The notes under the pieces are model-generated. The model did no database searches. It was not told the origin of the DNA and saw only the letters and a list, made by a program, of their open reading frames with translations. Of a DNA stretch of 46,860 bases, positions 1 through 8,682 are shown piece after piece; position 1 is the stretch's first letter; each line of letters opens with the position of its first letter. A program made the translations under genes and the position numbers. The DNA is from an uncultured Anaerolineae bacterium (GTDB lineage: Bacteria > Chloroflexota > Anaerolineae > Promineifilales > Promineifilaceae), in the NCBI GenBank assembly GCA_905479495.1, contig CAJQMR010000044.1, positions 1 through 46,860 of the forward strand, given 5' to 3'.

Positions 1-124
1 TGGAAAGAACGTTTGGCTGGTTGGGCAAGAGGCGTAGTATTCGCACCCGATGGTGCAAGAAAAGCGAAAATTGGTTGGCCTTTGTGCAGTTCGCTTGTGC
101 GCATATCTTGTGCGATTTAGCAAT

Positions 125-760
125 TTACGGATAGGTTCTAAACTGACCGGTACCGTCATTGAGCCATAAAACGTTGGCTTGCCCATAATTGGCTACGTAG
201 GCATCAAGACGGCCGTCCTGGTTTACATCAGCCAACAAAACTGTGTGGCTGTTGTTTGCGCCCAGCTTTTGGCCGCTGTCACTGAAGTTGCCTTGCCCAT
301 CATTTACCCAGACGGTATTTTCACCATCGTTAGCGACAAAAGCATCTAAATCTTTATCGCCATCCAGATCGCCGAGAGCCACAGCATAGCTATCCATGCT
401 ACCCAGGGATTGACCGCTGTCTGTAAACTGCCCGCTGCCATTGTTGAGCCACACTTTATTGGTATTGGATAGTGCGGTCTCAAACAGGACGTTGGCTACA
501 AAAGCATCCAGGTCATTATCGTTGTCCAGATCGCCCAAGGCGACGCCATAGCTGGCACTTTGGCCAATGGTTTGGGTGCGAGTGAAAATGATGGGCGTGG
601 TGGCAACGGCCGTTTCGCTACCAATCTCAACATACGCCTGTGTTTCCAATGAGGCAAATACGAGGACAAGCGCTATTGTTGACATAAATAATATGGTTGT
701 CAGGTTTAGAAATGGCCGTTTCAAAAAGAGTCTCCTTGATTTGATAGGATCCTGTGGCAT
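125..760 (-). CDS. Secreted VCBS/FG-GAP repeat protein
   Basis: About 211 residues. The N-terminus is positively charged (RRLFLKRPF) and leads into a hydrophobic helix ending near ETQA, which fits a signal peptide. Three repeats of about 55 residues follow, each with a calcium-binding loop of Dx(D/N)xDxxxD type: DLDNDNDLDAF, DLDGDKDLDAF, DVNQDGRLDAY. Each is followed by VAN and a (V/L)WxNDGxGxF strand. This is the VCBS/FG-GAP beta-propeller blade; three blades are too few for a closed propeller, so it is a short member or a remnant. An in-frame GTG at 805 would add 15 residues; I prefer the ATG at 760 because the signal peptide then sits at the N-terminus. Neither start has a good ribosome binding site. 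Probable role: extracellular or surface binding. The ligand is unknown. Confidence 0.75.
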   Translation of the reverse strand: MPQDPIKSRRLFLKRPFLNLTTILFMSTIALVLVFASLETQAYVEIGSETAVATTPIIFTRTQTIGQSASYGVALGDLDNDNDLDAFVANVLFETALSNTNKVWLNNGSGQFTDSGQSLGSMDSYAVALGDLDGDKDLDAFVANDGENTVWVNDGQGNFSDSGQKLGANNSHTVLLADVNQDGRLDAYVANYGQANVLWLNDGTGQFRTYP

Positions 761-852
761 GGGAAGTGTCTTTTTTAGAACAAGCGACGGCCGTAATTCT
801 ACCACACCTCACGTTACAAACGGCCGTTCGTTTCCGACATCTTCGTGCCAAC

Positions 853-882
853 AAAAAAAGACCCGGTTGCCCGAGCCTTTTT
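853..882 (-). terminator. Intrinsic terminator of the sigma/anti-sigma operon
   Basis: A seven-pair stem (860-866 with 871-877, including G-U pairs) closes a GCAA tetraloop as read on the minus strand. It is followed by seven T on the minus strand and by five T on the plus strand, so it may work both ways. It lies about 80 bases beyond the anti-sigma stop codon. Confidence 0.65.
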
Positions 883-961
883 AAGACTGTGTTCACTTGC
901 CGATAATTCAAGCAAGAACCCAAAAACGGTGGCTACTCGTGCCAGGAAAGAATCCGGTCGA

Positions 962-1297
962 TCACATGGCTACAGGTGAACTTGCCAGGAGAAAGAAGGC
1001 AGCTATTAAAGCTAAGGCAAAAACCATAAAAAGACCCAGACCGATCAGAATGGCCCAGATGAGGTTGCGGCGAAACATAAATCGTTTGGCTTCTAGATAA
1101 GATTTCATTTGATCCTCCGTTGTTAAGGGAATGGGACTGTCATCCGGCTGAAACATTTCGGCTGATTGGGCAGCGATATCGGCCAGTTCGGGGTCCATTT
1201 CCAGATATTTTTCGACGAGAATGCGGGTATCTGCACTCGCCTCTTCAGCAATATAAAGCGGTAATAAATCAAGAATGACGTCTCTTGTCACTTTCAT
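962..1297 (-). CDS. Membrane-anchored anti-sigma factor
   Basis: 111 residues. The N-terminus (MKVTRDVILDLLPLYIAEEAS, then DPELA) is the helical opening seen in many anti-sigma factors paired with ECF sigma factors. The Cys/His ligands of the zinc (zf-HC2) version are absent, so this is a zinc-free ASD-like type. Residues about 79-105 form one transmembrane helix. It should hold the upstream ECF sigma factor at the membrane until a signal releases it. The start is well supported: AAAGGAGGTGG lies just upstream, inside the end of the sigma gene, and the two genes are separated by only two bases, so they are cotranscribed and probably translationally coupled. Confidence 0.8.
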   Translation of the reverse strand: MKVTRDVILDLLPLYIAEEASADTRILVEKYLEMDPELADIAAQSAEMFQPDDSPIPLTTEDQMKSYLEAKRFMFRRNLIWAILIGLGLFMVFALALIAAFFLLASSPVAM

Positions 1298-1299
1298 TA

Positions 1300-1788
1300 T
1301 TAAACCACCTCCTTTTGGGCACAGTTAGCAATGAGCTTCTTGCGTAAGCGGTGAACTTTGACTTTGACGGCCGTTACCGATAATGACAGCATCCGAGCAA
1401 TTTCAACATAAGGCAGCTTGTGCTGTACTCGCAAAACAAAAACGGTCCGATCGATTTCTGATACAGTTTGTAAAAATCGGTACACATCCTGCAATTGGCG
1501 CTGGGCATCAATCCGTTGGTCCGGCCCCGGAAGCGGATCGATATGCACATCTTCCAGAGGGACGTGACGTTTTCCTTTGCGCTGCCGCTCCAGGTAAATA
1601 TTGCGGGCAATTGTGAAGAGATATGCCTTCAATGTTTCTGTGCGGATCGTCGTCTTATGCGCCCAGGCACTGATAAACGTCTCGGAACTAATGTCTTCCG
1701 CCTCGAACCTGTCGCCTGCCAGCCATAGGACAAAACGATAAACATCATCAATATATGTTTCGTACAGTTCCTGAAAAGTCAGCATCAT
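1300..1788 (-). CDS. ECF-type RNA polymerase sigma factor
   Basis: 162 residues, normal for the extracytoplasmic-function sigma-70 group. Region 2 is at residues about 5-70 (ELYETYIDDVYRFV, then DRFEAEDISSETFISAW). Region 4 is at about 100-155, with the helix-turn-helix LPYVEIARMLSLSVTAVKVKVHRLRKK. The TAV in the recognition helix is written by an ACGGCCGT octamer. The gene starts with two ATG codons behind AGAGGA. It directs polymerase to a regulon I cannot identify here and is controlled by the anti-sigma factor encoded directly after it. Such genes usually autoregulate; a possible promoter upstream is listed separately. Confidence 0.9.
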   Translation of the reverse strand: MMLTFQELYETYIDDVYRFVLWLAGDRFEAEDISSETFISAWAHKTTIRTETLKAYLFTIARNIYLERQRKGKRHVPLEDVHIDPLPGPDQRIDAQRQLQDVYRFLQTVSEIDRTVFVLRVQHKLPYVEIARMLSLSVTAVKVKVHRLRKKLIANCAQKEVV

Positions 1789-1798
1789 TGTCCTCTAT

Positions 1799-1835
1799 TT
1801 ATAATATGAACAACTGAGCCTAAAGTTACATCCTT
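1799..1835 (-). promoter_or_regulatory. Possible promoter of the sigma factor operon
   Basis: On the minus strand TGTAAC is followed after 16 bases by CATATTATAAAT and then by AGAGGACAATG, the start of the sigma gene. The TGTAAC element resembles the -35 of some ECF promoters and the AT-rich part resembles a -10. This is pattern matching only. Confidence 0.3.
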
Positions 1836-2099
1836 TCTGGATTTGTGATTCTTTCGACCTGTCTATTTGTGATTCGCTGCGTTAGTGCTGAAGCAAACTT
1901 CTTTGGACGATTAGTTAACAGGGAAACTTGCTTCAGCTTAAGTGTTTCGCTCCAGCATCGTTATCTGACAAAGCTTATTTGGCGAAACACTAGATTCACT
2001 CCATCCTAATCTAAAATTCACCCTTTTTATACCGCACTTTTTTACGGCCGTTGCTAAGATGCTCCTACTGGGGGAGAAAGTTAGTAGTAAATTCAAACC
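1836..2099. repeat. Intergenic region with two adjacent inverted repeats
   Basis: The divergent spacer between the sigma factor and the amidase holds two perfect 10-base inverted repeats side by side: GCTGAAGCAA (1887-1896) with TTGCTTCAGC (1928-1937), and AGTGTTTCGC (1941-1950) with GCGAAACACT (1982-1991). An ACGGCCGT octamer follows near 2044. No small gene is apparent. The hairpins could be operators or remnants of a small repeat element. Confidence 0.5.
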
Positions 2100-2111
2100 T
2101 TGCGGGAGCGA

Positions 2112-4436
2112 ATGATGTATAAGAATCTAAAAACTGTTACTTTACTTGGTTTATTTATGCTTTTGCTGGCCGTTAGCTGGCCCAAAACTGAATCCACGGC
2201 TGCCGCCCCCATCATGGAAAGCCTTACCTGGCAGGGTGAAGATTTTGCCCAGGGCAGTGGCGATGACACGGCCGTTTCCCCCACAGGTCTCACGCTAGAT
2301 GGTGCGGCAATGACGGCCGTTTATACCTCCGACCCCATCCAGACCCCCATCAACTTCAACGCCCTTGTTACCGGCTGGGCCGCCGACGTGCCAACTAACA
2401 CCAGCCTGGAAATTCAGGTGCGCACCCGCAAGGGCGGCGGCGACTGGTCTGAATGGTTCCACATGGAGCACCAGCCTGACTTTGCGGCAGATGAAGACCA
2501 TGAAACTTTGGGTGACATGATCACTGTGCCAGAAGTGGATGAAACCCACGACACTATTCAGTTCAGCGTGAGTTTTGGCCGCTTTGATACGGCCGTATCC
2601 CCCCAACTCAACAGCATTAGTTTCACCTTCATCGACACCAGTGCCGGACCCACCACCGAAGAACTGCTGGCCCAACAGCAGGCACTGGACGCGGCCAGCG
2701 GCGCAAAACCTGCTGGCACCGGTTACCCACGCCCCACCGTCATTAGCCGGGACGTGTGGTGTACCTCGGTGGATTGTGACTACACGGCTGGACTAGCCTA
2801 TGACGACGCCAGCCACATGATTGTCCATCACACTGTCTCCAGCAACGGCCCCTACACTGACTGGGCTCCCATCGTACGGGCCATTTGGGCCTTCCACACC
2901 TATCCCGCTTCCGACAGCTGCACCAGCTGCCGAGGTTGGGGCGATATTGGCTACAACTACCTCATCGACCAAACCGGCGTCATTTACGAAGGGCACATGA
3001 ACGAGGATTACTTGAATCTGGACGTGGTAGGCACGCACGCGTCTGGGGCGAACACGGGCAGCATGGGCGTTTCACTCATCGGCACCTTTACCTCGGTAGA
3101 TTACCCCGGCCTGCCCGGCATAGCCCCGCCAACCGCCATGAAAAATTCGCTCATCGAACTGCTTTCCTGGAAGGCGGATCAGCGTGGCATCAACGTGTAC
3201 GAATCGGAAGCGACGCTGCCCTATGTTGAGGGTGGCCGTCCCAATTTGATGGGCCACCGCGATGTGTATGGCACCACCGAATGCCCTGGCGACCAGGCGC
3301 ATGATCTGCTGCCCTGGCTGCGCGATCAGGTAGCGGCCAACGTCGGTACCGTGGACGAGCATTTGTACACCAACGAGGACAGTGCCCAGTTCACCAAGAG
3401 CGTCGCCAGCTGGTACGAAGGCGGCAATGAATGTGGTCACAATCTGCATTCTTACTACACCTTTTCCACAACCAATCCAGCAGAGAGCGCCAATTGGGGC
3501 ATCTGGCGACCTGTTGTACCGGAAACCGGACGCTATCTCATTGAAATGTATGTGCCCTACTGTGCAACGGGTAAATCAGAAACCGACGGGGCCACCTACG
3601 AAGTGCATCATGCCGATGGCGTGGCCACGATTGTGGCCAGCCAGCAGGCCAATTTGGGTCAATGGCTTTCTCTGGGCGAATTTAACCTGACGGCAGGCAC
3701 TGACAACTACGTCTACCTGGATGATCTCACGACGACCGATTCAGGGCTGGGGCTGTGGTTCGACGGGCTGCGCTTGCTGAAAGTGTCGCCGCCGCCAGAT
3801 GAAATCAATGCCATTGCTCCGGCAGACGGCAGCTGGGTCAATGATCCGCAAGTGGATTTTAGCTGGGATGTAGTGACGACCACCAGCAAAGTGCTCACTA
3901 CCAGGCTCACCGTTAGCACTGATATTTCGCAGACAAACAAGTTGGTTACGGAAACATGGGGCACGGCCGTTCTTAGCCACACGCACGATTTTACCTCTGA
4001 ACAACCGGCGCTGTATTGGCAGGCGACGGCCGTTGTGAGCAACACCGATGGTCTGACCGAAACCCTCAGCACGCCGATCATCCAGTTTGGTATTGACAGC
4101 ACCGTGCCGACTTCGACGATTACGGCCGTTTACCAGATGCCCAACAACGATTTCCTGGTGCAGTGGAGCGGGACCGACGCCCTTTCTGGCGTAGCGAGCT
4201 ACATGGTGGAATACCGTCTTCAGGGGGATGTGGGTTGGACGGCATGGCTCACGGATACAACGGCCGTCAGCGCCTTCTTCACCTCCCCTGATTCGGCCCA
4301 GTTTTATGAGTTCCGCGTCCGCGCCACCGATGCCGCAGGCAACAGTCAACCCACCGATACACCCGCTGCCGCCCTCGGCACTGAACAGGCAGTTCCGTTG
4401 CCCTATGCTATAATGCTGCCGATAATTACTCGGTAA
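2112..4436 (+). CDS. Secreted PGRP-type N-acetylmuramoyl-L-alanine amidase, multidomain
   Basis: About 774 residues. A signal peptide (LLGLFMLLLAVSW to about STAAA) is followed by a beta-rich segment. A peptidoglycan-recognition/Amidase_2 domain then covers residues about 205-410. Putative zinc ligands are the His in IVHHTV and the His and Cys in LMGHRDVYGTTECPGD; a Tyr follows in GWGDIGYNYLI. Next comes a golvesin/Xly carbohydrate-binding-like domain (WYEGG to WFDGLRLLKV), then fibronectin-like strands (ADGSWVNDPQVDFSWD). The C-terminus is MLPIITR. It should cleave or bind peptidoglycan-like polymers outside the cell. GGGAG at 2104-2108 favours an ATG at 2112 or 2115 over the upstream TTG. 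Seven octamers encode TAV here. The stop codon lies inside a CGGTAA repeat. Confidence 0.85.
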   Translation: MMYKNLKTVTLLGLFMLLLAVSWPKTESTAAAPIMESLTWQGEDFAQGSGDDTAVSPTGLTLDGAAMTAVYTSDPIQTPINFNALVTGWAADVPTNTSLEIQVRTRKGGGDWSEWFHMEHQPDFAADEDHETLGDMITVPEVDETHDTIQFSVSFGRFDTAVSPQLNSISFTFIDTSAGPTTEELLAQQQALDAASGAKPAGTGYPRPTVISRDVWCTSVDCDYTAGLAYDDASHMIVHHTVSSNGPYTDWAPIVRAIWAFHTYPASDSCTSCRGWGDIGYNYLIDQTGVIYEGHMNEDYLNLDVVGTHASGANTGSMGVSLIGTFTSVDYPGLPGIAPPTAMKNSLIELLSWKADQRGINVYESEATLPYVEGGRPNLMGHRDVYGTTECPGDQAHDLLPWLRDQVAANVGTVDEHLYTNEDSAQFTKSVASWYEGGNECGHNLHSYYTFSTTNPAESANWGIWRPVVPETGRYLIEMYVPYCATGKSETDGATYEVHHADGVATIVASQQANLGQWLSLGEFNLTAGTDNYVYLDDLTTTDSGLGLWFDGLRLLKVSPPPDEINAIAPADGSWVNDPQVDFSWDVVTTTSKVLTTRLTVSTDISQTNKLVTETWGTAVLSHTHDFTSEQPALYWQATAVVSNTDGLTETLSTPIIQFGIDSTVPTSTITAVYQMPNNDFLVQWSGTDALSGVASYMVEYRLQGDVGWTAWLTDTTAVSAFFTSPDSAQFYEFRVRATDAAGNSQPTDTPAAALGTEQAVPLPYAIMLPIITR

Positions 4437-4503
4437 TTGGTGAACAGTAAACGGTAATCGGTCTGTTCATAAAACCGATTACCGTTTACCGAATACCGAT
4501 AAC
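4431..4503. repeat. Palindromic GTAAACGGTAATCGGT repeat (family A)
   Basis: A perfect 16-base inverted repeat: GTAAACGGTAATCGGT at 4447-4462 and its complement at 4474-4489, loop 11. It is flanked by further CGGTAAT and CCGATAACGG units. The first unit contains the amidase stop codon (CGG TAA), and the last ends just before the ribosome binding site of the next gene. Related copies occur near 14965, 17043, 27265 and 36577. Confidence 0.75.
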
Positions 4504-4527
4504 GGACAGCGGAGGCAGAAGGAGAAA

Positions 4528-5715
4528 ATGGCGGAGATTCAAAATGTTGATATTTTGATCGTGGGGTCGGGGCCTTCAGGAACATCAACAGCATTACATC
4601 TGGTAAAAAACAATCCAGCCTGGGCCAAGCGCGTGGTTGTGGTAGACAAAGCCGTGCACCCTCGTGAAAAGCTGTGTGGCGGCGGCATTACCCATATTGG
4701 GCAGAACATTTTGGCGCGGCTGGGGTTGCCCTTTGAGCCAAAAAACTTCGAAGTGCGTGAAGTACGCTTGATATATGAAGATCAAAGCTACTCCTTCTTT
4801 GGCAACCCCGTTTTTCGTATCGTTCGGCGCGATGAGTTTGATCATTGGCTGGTTAAAACGGCCGAATCTCTCGGCATAACCGTGCGGCAGGGGGAAGCGG
4901 TTACCGATGTGGTGCCCCACGATGACTACGTGGCCGTGACCACGGAGAAAGCCATTTTCCATGCTAAAACAGTTGTGGCGGCTGATGGTTCCCGCAGTTT
5001 TGTGCGTCGCCGCCTCAAGTGGGATGATGATTCCCGGGTGGCTCGCCTCATCGAGGTGCTCACCCCGGAAAACGCCCATGTCCAGTCCGAATTTCGTGAC
5101 GGCATCGCTATCTTCGACTTTACACCAATGACTGATCATCAGTTGCAAGGCTACTACTGGGATTTCCCCAGCTATGTGGACGGCAAACCGTACATGAACC
5201 GGGGTGTTTTCGACAGTCGTGCTCGGCCAGAACGCCCCAAAGCAGACCTCAAAGAAACCCTTAAAGATGCTATGGCCGCACGGGATCGTAACTTGAACGA
5301 CTATAAGTTAAAAGGTCATCCGATAAGATGGTGGGGGGCAGACGGCCGTTTTGCTCAGCCACGTATCATTCTGGTAGGCGATGCCGCTGGAACCGACCCG
5401 CTAATGGGTGAGGGCATCTCTTTTGCCCTTGGCTACGGCGAAGTGGCCGCCGCTGCCCTGGAAGATGCTTTTGCCCGGCAAGATTTCAGCTTTGGCACCT
5501 ACAAAGAACGTTTGCAAAAACATCCCCTTTTTGTTCAGCTCAACTTCCGCGCTCGCCTGGCCCGGTTTGCGTATGTTCTTAAATATCCACGCTTCTTCCG
5601 CGCAGGTTGGTGGGTGGCCCGCCGCGTCATCAAGTACACCCGCTGGCGTGACCCCAATTTTGTACCGACTGAGCTGCCCCAAGTGCTCCTCACTGATCAG
5701 GTGCGTACAACCTAA
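4528..5715 (+). CDS. Geranylgeranyl-reductase-family FAD-dependent oxidoreductase
   Basis: 395 residues. The N-terminal dinucleotide-binding motif is VDILIVGSGPSGTSTALHL, followed by an acidic strand end (VVVVDKAVHPREKLCGGGIT). The CGGGIT motif is typical of geranylgeranyl reductase relatives, which saturate isoprenoid chains. The second FAD motif, LVGDAAGTDPLMGEGISFAL, is at residues about 287-306. The family also includes other flavin monooxygenases and halogenase-like enzymes, so the isoprenoid substrate is an inference. Start: ATG behind GGCAGAAGGAG. The gene stands alone between a repeat and a hairpin terminator; no isoprenoid genes are nearby. Confidence 0.8.
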   Translation: MAEIQNVDILIVGSGPSGTSTALHLVKNNPAWAKRVVVVDKAVHPREKLCGGGITHIGQNILARLGLPFEPKNFEVREVRLIYEDQSYSFFGNPVFRIVRRDEFDHWLVKTAESLGITVRQGEAVTDVVPHDDYVAVTTEKAIFHAKTVVAADGSRSFVRRRLKWDDDSRVARLIEVLTPENAHVQSEFRDGIAIFDFTPMTDHQLQGYYWDFPSYVDGKPYMNRGVFDSRARPERPKADLKETLKDAMAARDRNLNDYKLKGHPIRWWGADGRFAQPRIILVGDAAGTDPLMGEGISFALGYGEVAAAALEDAFARQDFSFGTYKERLQKHPLFVQLNFRARLARFAYVLKYPRFFRAGWWVARRVIKYTRWRDPNFVPTELPQVLLTDQVRTT

Positions 5716-5749
5716 TCAAGATTGTTTGCAGCCAATAGAATTCCAGATG

Positions 5750-5775
5750 CCAAGCGAGAATATTGCCTCGCTTGG
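5750..5775 (+). terminator. Hairpin after the oxidoreductase gene
   Basis: Perfect nine-pair stem CCAAGCGAG (5750-5758) / CTCGCTTGG (5767-5775), followed by a T-rich but interrupted tract. It is a likely factor-independent terminator, though the T tract is weak. Confidence 0.5.
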
Positions 5776-5920
5776 TATGTTTGTTATGGAAGTTTTATGG
5801 TTTAGATATAACTAACTTCTTGCCATGATTACCGGCTTATGGTAACTTTTGTGCAGAAGAGAAGAACACCCTTTGTGCAAATAGTACAAAACCTGAGAAT
5901 TTTCTGACCGTATTCATCCC

Positions 5921-5950
5921 TTGCAAGCTTTTTTCCTTTCATCTTACAAT
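5921..5950 (+). promoter_or_regulatory. Candidate sigma-70 promoter of the liv cluster
   Basis: TTGCAA (5921-5926), 18-base spacer, TACAAT (5945-5950). The ATG of livG is only 12 bases further on, so the leader would be very short or absent; AGAGG at 5953-5957 is the only binding-site candidate. The rest of the 246-base gap shows nothing else I recognise. Confidence 0.5.
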
Positions 5951-5961
5951 CTAGAGGTTGC

Positions 5962-6735
5962 ATGAGCTCTAACGCCGTCCTGCTTGATGTTCAAAATGTA
6001 TCTTTAAGTTTTGGAGGTAACGCTGCCCTTTCAGATGTTGGGTTTAGTGTAAACAAAGGGGAAATTCGGGCGATCATTGGTCCGAACGGGGCTGGCAAGA
6101 CCTCAATGCTAAACTGCATCAGCGGATTTTATCGCCCGCAAAGAGGTGAGATTCTCTTTAAAACTGCGGATCTCACCAAAACCCCCACCTACAAAATTGC
6201 CTCCTTGGGTATCGCCCGTACTTTTCAGAATATTGCGCTCTACACCGGGTTAAGTACCCTGGATAACTTGATGGCTGCACGGCATATTCATATGAAGCAG
6301 AATAGCCTGGCCAGCATGGTATATTGGGGCACTGCCCAACGAGAAGAAGTAGCTCATCGTGAAGTTGTTGAAGAAATCATTGATTTTTTAGAGATTGCCC
6401 ATATTCGCAAAGCCACTGTCGGGGCACTTTCTTATGGGTTGCGCAAACGGGTGGAACTGGGGCGTGCCCTGGCGATGGAGCCTGAATTGCTGCTGTTGGA
6501 CGAGCCGATGGCGGGCATGAATGTGGAAGAAAAAGAGGACATGGCCCGTTTCATTTTAGACATTCATGAGCGGCGTGGTATCACCATTGTGCTCATTGAG
6601 CATGACATGGGTCTGGTGATGGATATTTCTGATCGGGTTGTGGTGCTGGATTTTGGTGTAAAAATCGCTGACGGTGTGCCGGACGAGATTAAACAAGACG
6701 CCAGAGTAATCGATGCGTATTTAGGTAAAGCATAA
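5962..6735 (+). CDS. livG: Branched-chain-type ABC importer ATP-binding subunit LivG
   Basis: 257 residues. Walker A is GPNGAGKT at about residue 38, the signature region is LSYGLRKRVELGRALA and Walker B is LLLLDEP, followed by the H-loop IEHDMG. The match to LivG of the HAAT family is strong (RTFQNIALYTGLSTLDNLMAARH). LivG hydrolyses ATP with LivF to drive import through LivHM. First gene of a same-strand cluster reaching to 15.9 kb. The acyl-CoA ligase starts eight bases after its stop, which suggests that the cargo is a carboxylic acid activated on entry rather than leucine itself. Confidence 0.93.
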   Translation: MSSNAVLLDVQNVSLSFGGNAALSDVGFSVNKGEIRAIIGPNGAGKTSMLNCISGFYRPQRGEILFKTADLTKTPTYKIASLGIARTFQNIALYTGLSTLDNLMAARHIHMKQNSLASMVYWGTAQREEVAHREVVEEIIDFLEIAHIRKATVGALSYGLRKRVELGRALAMEPELLLLDEPMAGMNVEEKEDMARFILDIHERRGITIVLIEHDMGLVMDISDRVVVLDFGVKIADGVPDEIKQDARVIDAYLGKA

Positions 6736-6743
6736 AATTTCTT

Positions 6744-8657
6744 ATGAACAATCCGCAAACGCTTCCCCAATATTTTTTGAAACAGGTACACACACATGGT
6801 GCCAACAAGGTGGCGCTGCGCCAAAAAGAGTTTGGTATTTGGCGCGAGTTTACCTGGCAAGATTCGTATGAAAATGTGAAGTTATTTGCCCTCGGGCTGC
6901 TTGCTTTGGGTGTGCAGCGCGGTGACAAAATTTGCACTATTGGGGACAACGATCGGCAATATTTGTGGGGGTATTTGGGTTTGCTGGCGGTGGGTGCTAC
7001 TCAGGTTGGGGTTTACACAGATGCCATTCCCAAGGAGCTGGCTTACCTTGCCGCCCACAGTGATTCCACTTTTGCGATGGCGAAGGACCAGGAGCAGTGC
7101 GATAAGATGTTGGAAATTCGCGATGAGGTTCCCAACATTAAAAAAGTTGTCTATTGGGAAGACAAAGGGTTATGGAGTTACGATGAGCCGTGGCTTATTT
7201 CCTACGAAGAGGTGCTGGAGTTGGGTCAAGCGGTGGCTGAAAAGGAGCCGGATCGGTTTGATACAGAGGTTTGGCTGGGGCAGGGTGAAGATACGGCCGT
7301 TCTCTGCTACACCTCAGGCACCACCGGGCTACCCAAAGGAGCCATGCTCAGTCACAATAATCTCATCAACAGCACGCGCCTCTTTGACGAAATTGACCCG
7401 CGCTACGATACAGACAACCATGTAAGCATCTTGCCGCTGGGTTGGATTGGCGAACACGCCCTGGGCATTGCCCCCCATGTTTACGCGGGCATTGTGATGA
7501 ACTTCCCCGAAGAACCAGAAACCGTCCGCGAAAATATCCGCGAAATTGCGCCAGAAGGGCTGCTATACAACTCGCGGCTGTGGGAAAATTTGGTGGGCAT
7601 GGTGCAGGTAAGCATCAACGAAACCAGTTGGTTTAACCGCAAACTATATGAGACATTTTTGCCCGTAGGCTACCAGGTGGCTGATAGGCGGCTGCGCAAT
7701 GAGCCGGTGGGGGCGGGGCTGAATTTAGCCTACAAGCTGGGCAACCTCACGGTGTTTGGTCCGCTGCGGGACAAGCTGGGCCTGTCCCGCATTCGGGCGG
7801 CCTACACGGCCGGATCGGCGCTTAGCCCAGACGCGATGCGCTTTTTCCATGCGCTGGGCATTAATCTGAAGCAGGTGTACGGCTCTACGGAGCTGACTGG
7901 TGGAGCGACACTGCATCGGGACGGCGACATCAAGTTTGCCAGCGTCGGCAAGCCCATCCCCGAATCTGAGGCCAAAATTGGGGAAAATGGCGAGATTTTG
8001 CTGACAGGCCCCACCCTGTTCAAGGGATATTACAAAAATCCAGAAGCGACGGAATCTTCTTTGCTGGTGGATGAAGACGGCCGTAAATGGTTCCGCACCG
8101 GTGACGCCGGCTACATCGACGAAGATGGCCACATTATTTACCTGGATCGGGTAAAGGAAATGCTGACCCTGGCCAACGGCGAAAAATTCTCGCCGCAGTT
8201 TATTGAGGGTCGGCTGAAGTTTAGCCCCTACATTCGGGACGTGATGGCCGTGGGCACAGAGCGCGATTTTGTGACGGCGCTCATCGTGATGGATTTTGGC
8301 AATGTGGGCAACTGGGCAGAACGGCGTGGCCTGGGCTACACAACCTTCATCGATTTGTCGCAAAAGCAGGAAGTGTACGACCTCATCCAGCAAGCGGTGG
8401 CTGACGTGAACGAGAATTTGCCGCCAAACGGCCGTGTGCGCCGCTTTGTTCTCATGCATAAAGAGTTCGATGCCGACGAAGAAGAGATGACCCGCTCGCG
8501 CAAGCTGAAGCGCAATGTGCTCTACAGCAAGTACGACGACATTATCACCAGCATGTACAACGGTGATGATCGTGTTGAGGTGCGGGCGTCTGTTCAGTAT
8601 CAGGATGGCAGTACGAGTGTGGTGGAAACGGCCGTAAAAATCGCCTCTCTCTACTAG
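6744..8657 (+). CDS. Long-chain-type acyl-CoA synthetase (AMP-binding)
   Basis: 637 residues, typical for the FadD/long-chain acyl-CoA ligase group. The P-loop is AVLCYTSGTTGLPKGAM at about residue 188-204. The adenine motif is YGSTEL and the later motif WFRTGDAGYIDEDGHI. The hinge/lysine region (DRVKEMLTLANGEKFSPQFIE) has the long-chain form without the usual C-terminal catalytic lysine motif of the acetyl-CoA synthetases. It forms acyl-AMP and then acyl-CoA. Lying between livG and livH, it probably activates the transported acid. The binding site before the ATG is poor, so translation may be coupled to livG. Confidence 0.9.
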   Translation: MNNPQTLPQYFLKQVHTHGANKVALRQKEFGIWREFTWQDSYENVKLFALGLLALGVQRGDKICTIGDNDRQYLWGYLGLLAVGATQVGVYTDAIPKELAYLAAHSDSTFAMAKDQEQCDKMLEIRDEVPNIKKVVYWEDKGLWSYDEPWLISYEEVLELGQAVAEKEPDRFDTEVWLGQGEDTAVLCYTSGTTGLPKGAMLSHNNLINSTRLFDEIDPRYDTDNHVSILPLGWIGEHALGIAPHVYAGIVMNFPEEPETVRENIREIAPEGLLYNSRLWENLVGMVQVSINETSWFNRKLYETFLPVGYQVADRRLRNEPVGAGLNLAYKLGNLTVFGPLRDKLGLSRIRAAYTAGSALSPDAMRFFHALGINLKQVYGSTELTGGATLHRDGDIKFASVGKPIPESEAKIGENGEILLTGPTLFKGYYKNPEATESSLLVDEDGRKWFRTGDAGYIDEDGHIIYLDRVKEMLTLANGEKFSPQFIEGRLKFSPYIRDVMAVGTERDFVTALIVMDFGNVGNWAERRGLGYTTFIDLSQKQEVYDLIQQAVADVNENLPPNGRVRRFVLMHKEFDADEEEMTRSRKLKRNVLYSKYDDIITSMYNGDDRVEVRASVQYQDGSTSVVETAVKIASLY

Positions 8658-8682
8658 TCAAAAACAAGCAACGGATAAAGAT

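Noticed and set aside
1..120. Partial plus-strand frame ending in TAG at 118-120, with a WD40-like VVFAPDG
   Set aside because: Only 39 codons are visible and one short resemblance is not enough to call a gene end.
3741..4349. 202-codon minus-strand frame opposite the amidase
   Set aside because: Shadow frame kept open by the codon bias of the sense gene.
7725..8459. 244-codon minus-strand frame opposite the acyl-CoA synthetase
   Set aside because: Shadow of a well-supported gene; composition biased to His, Gln and Arg.
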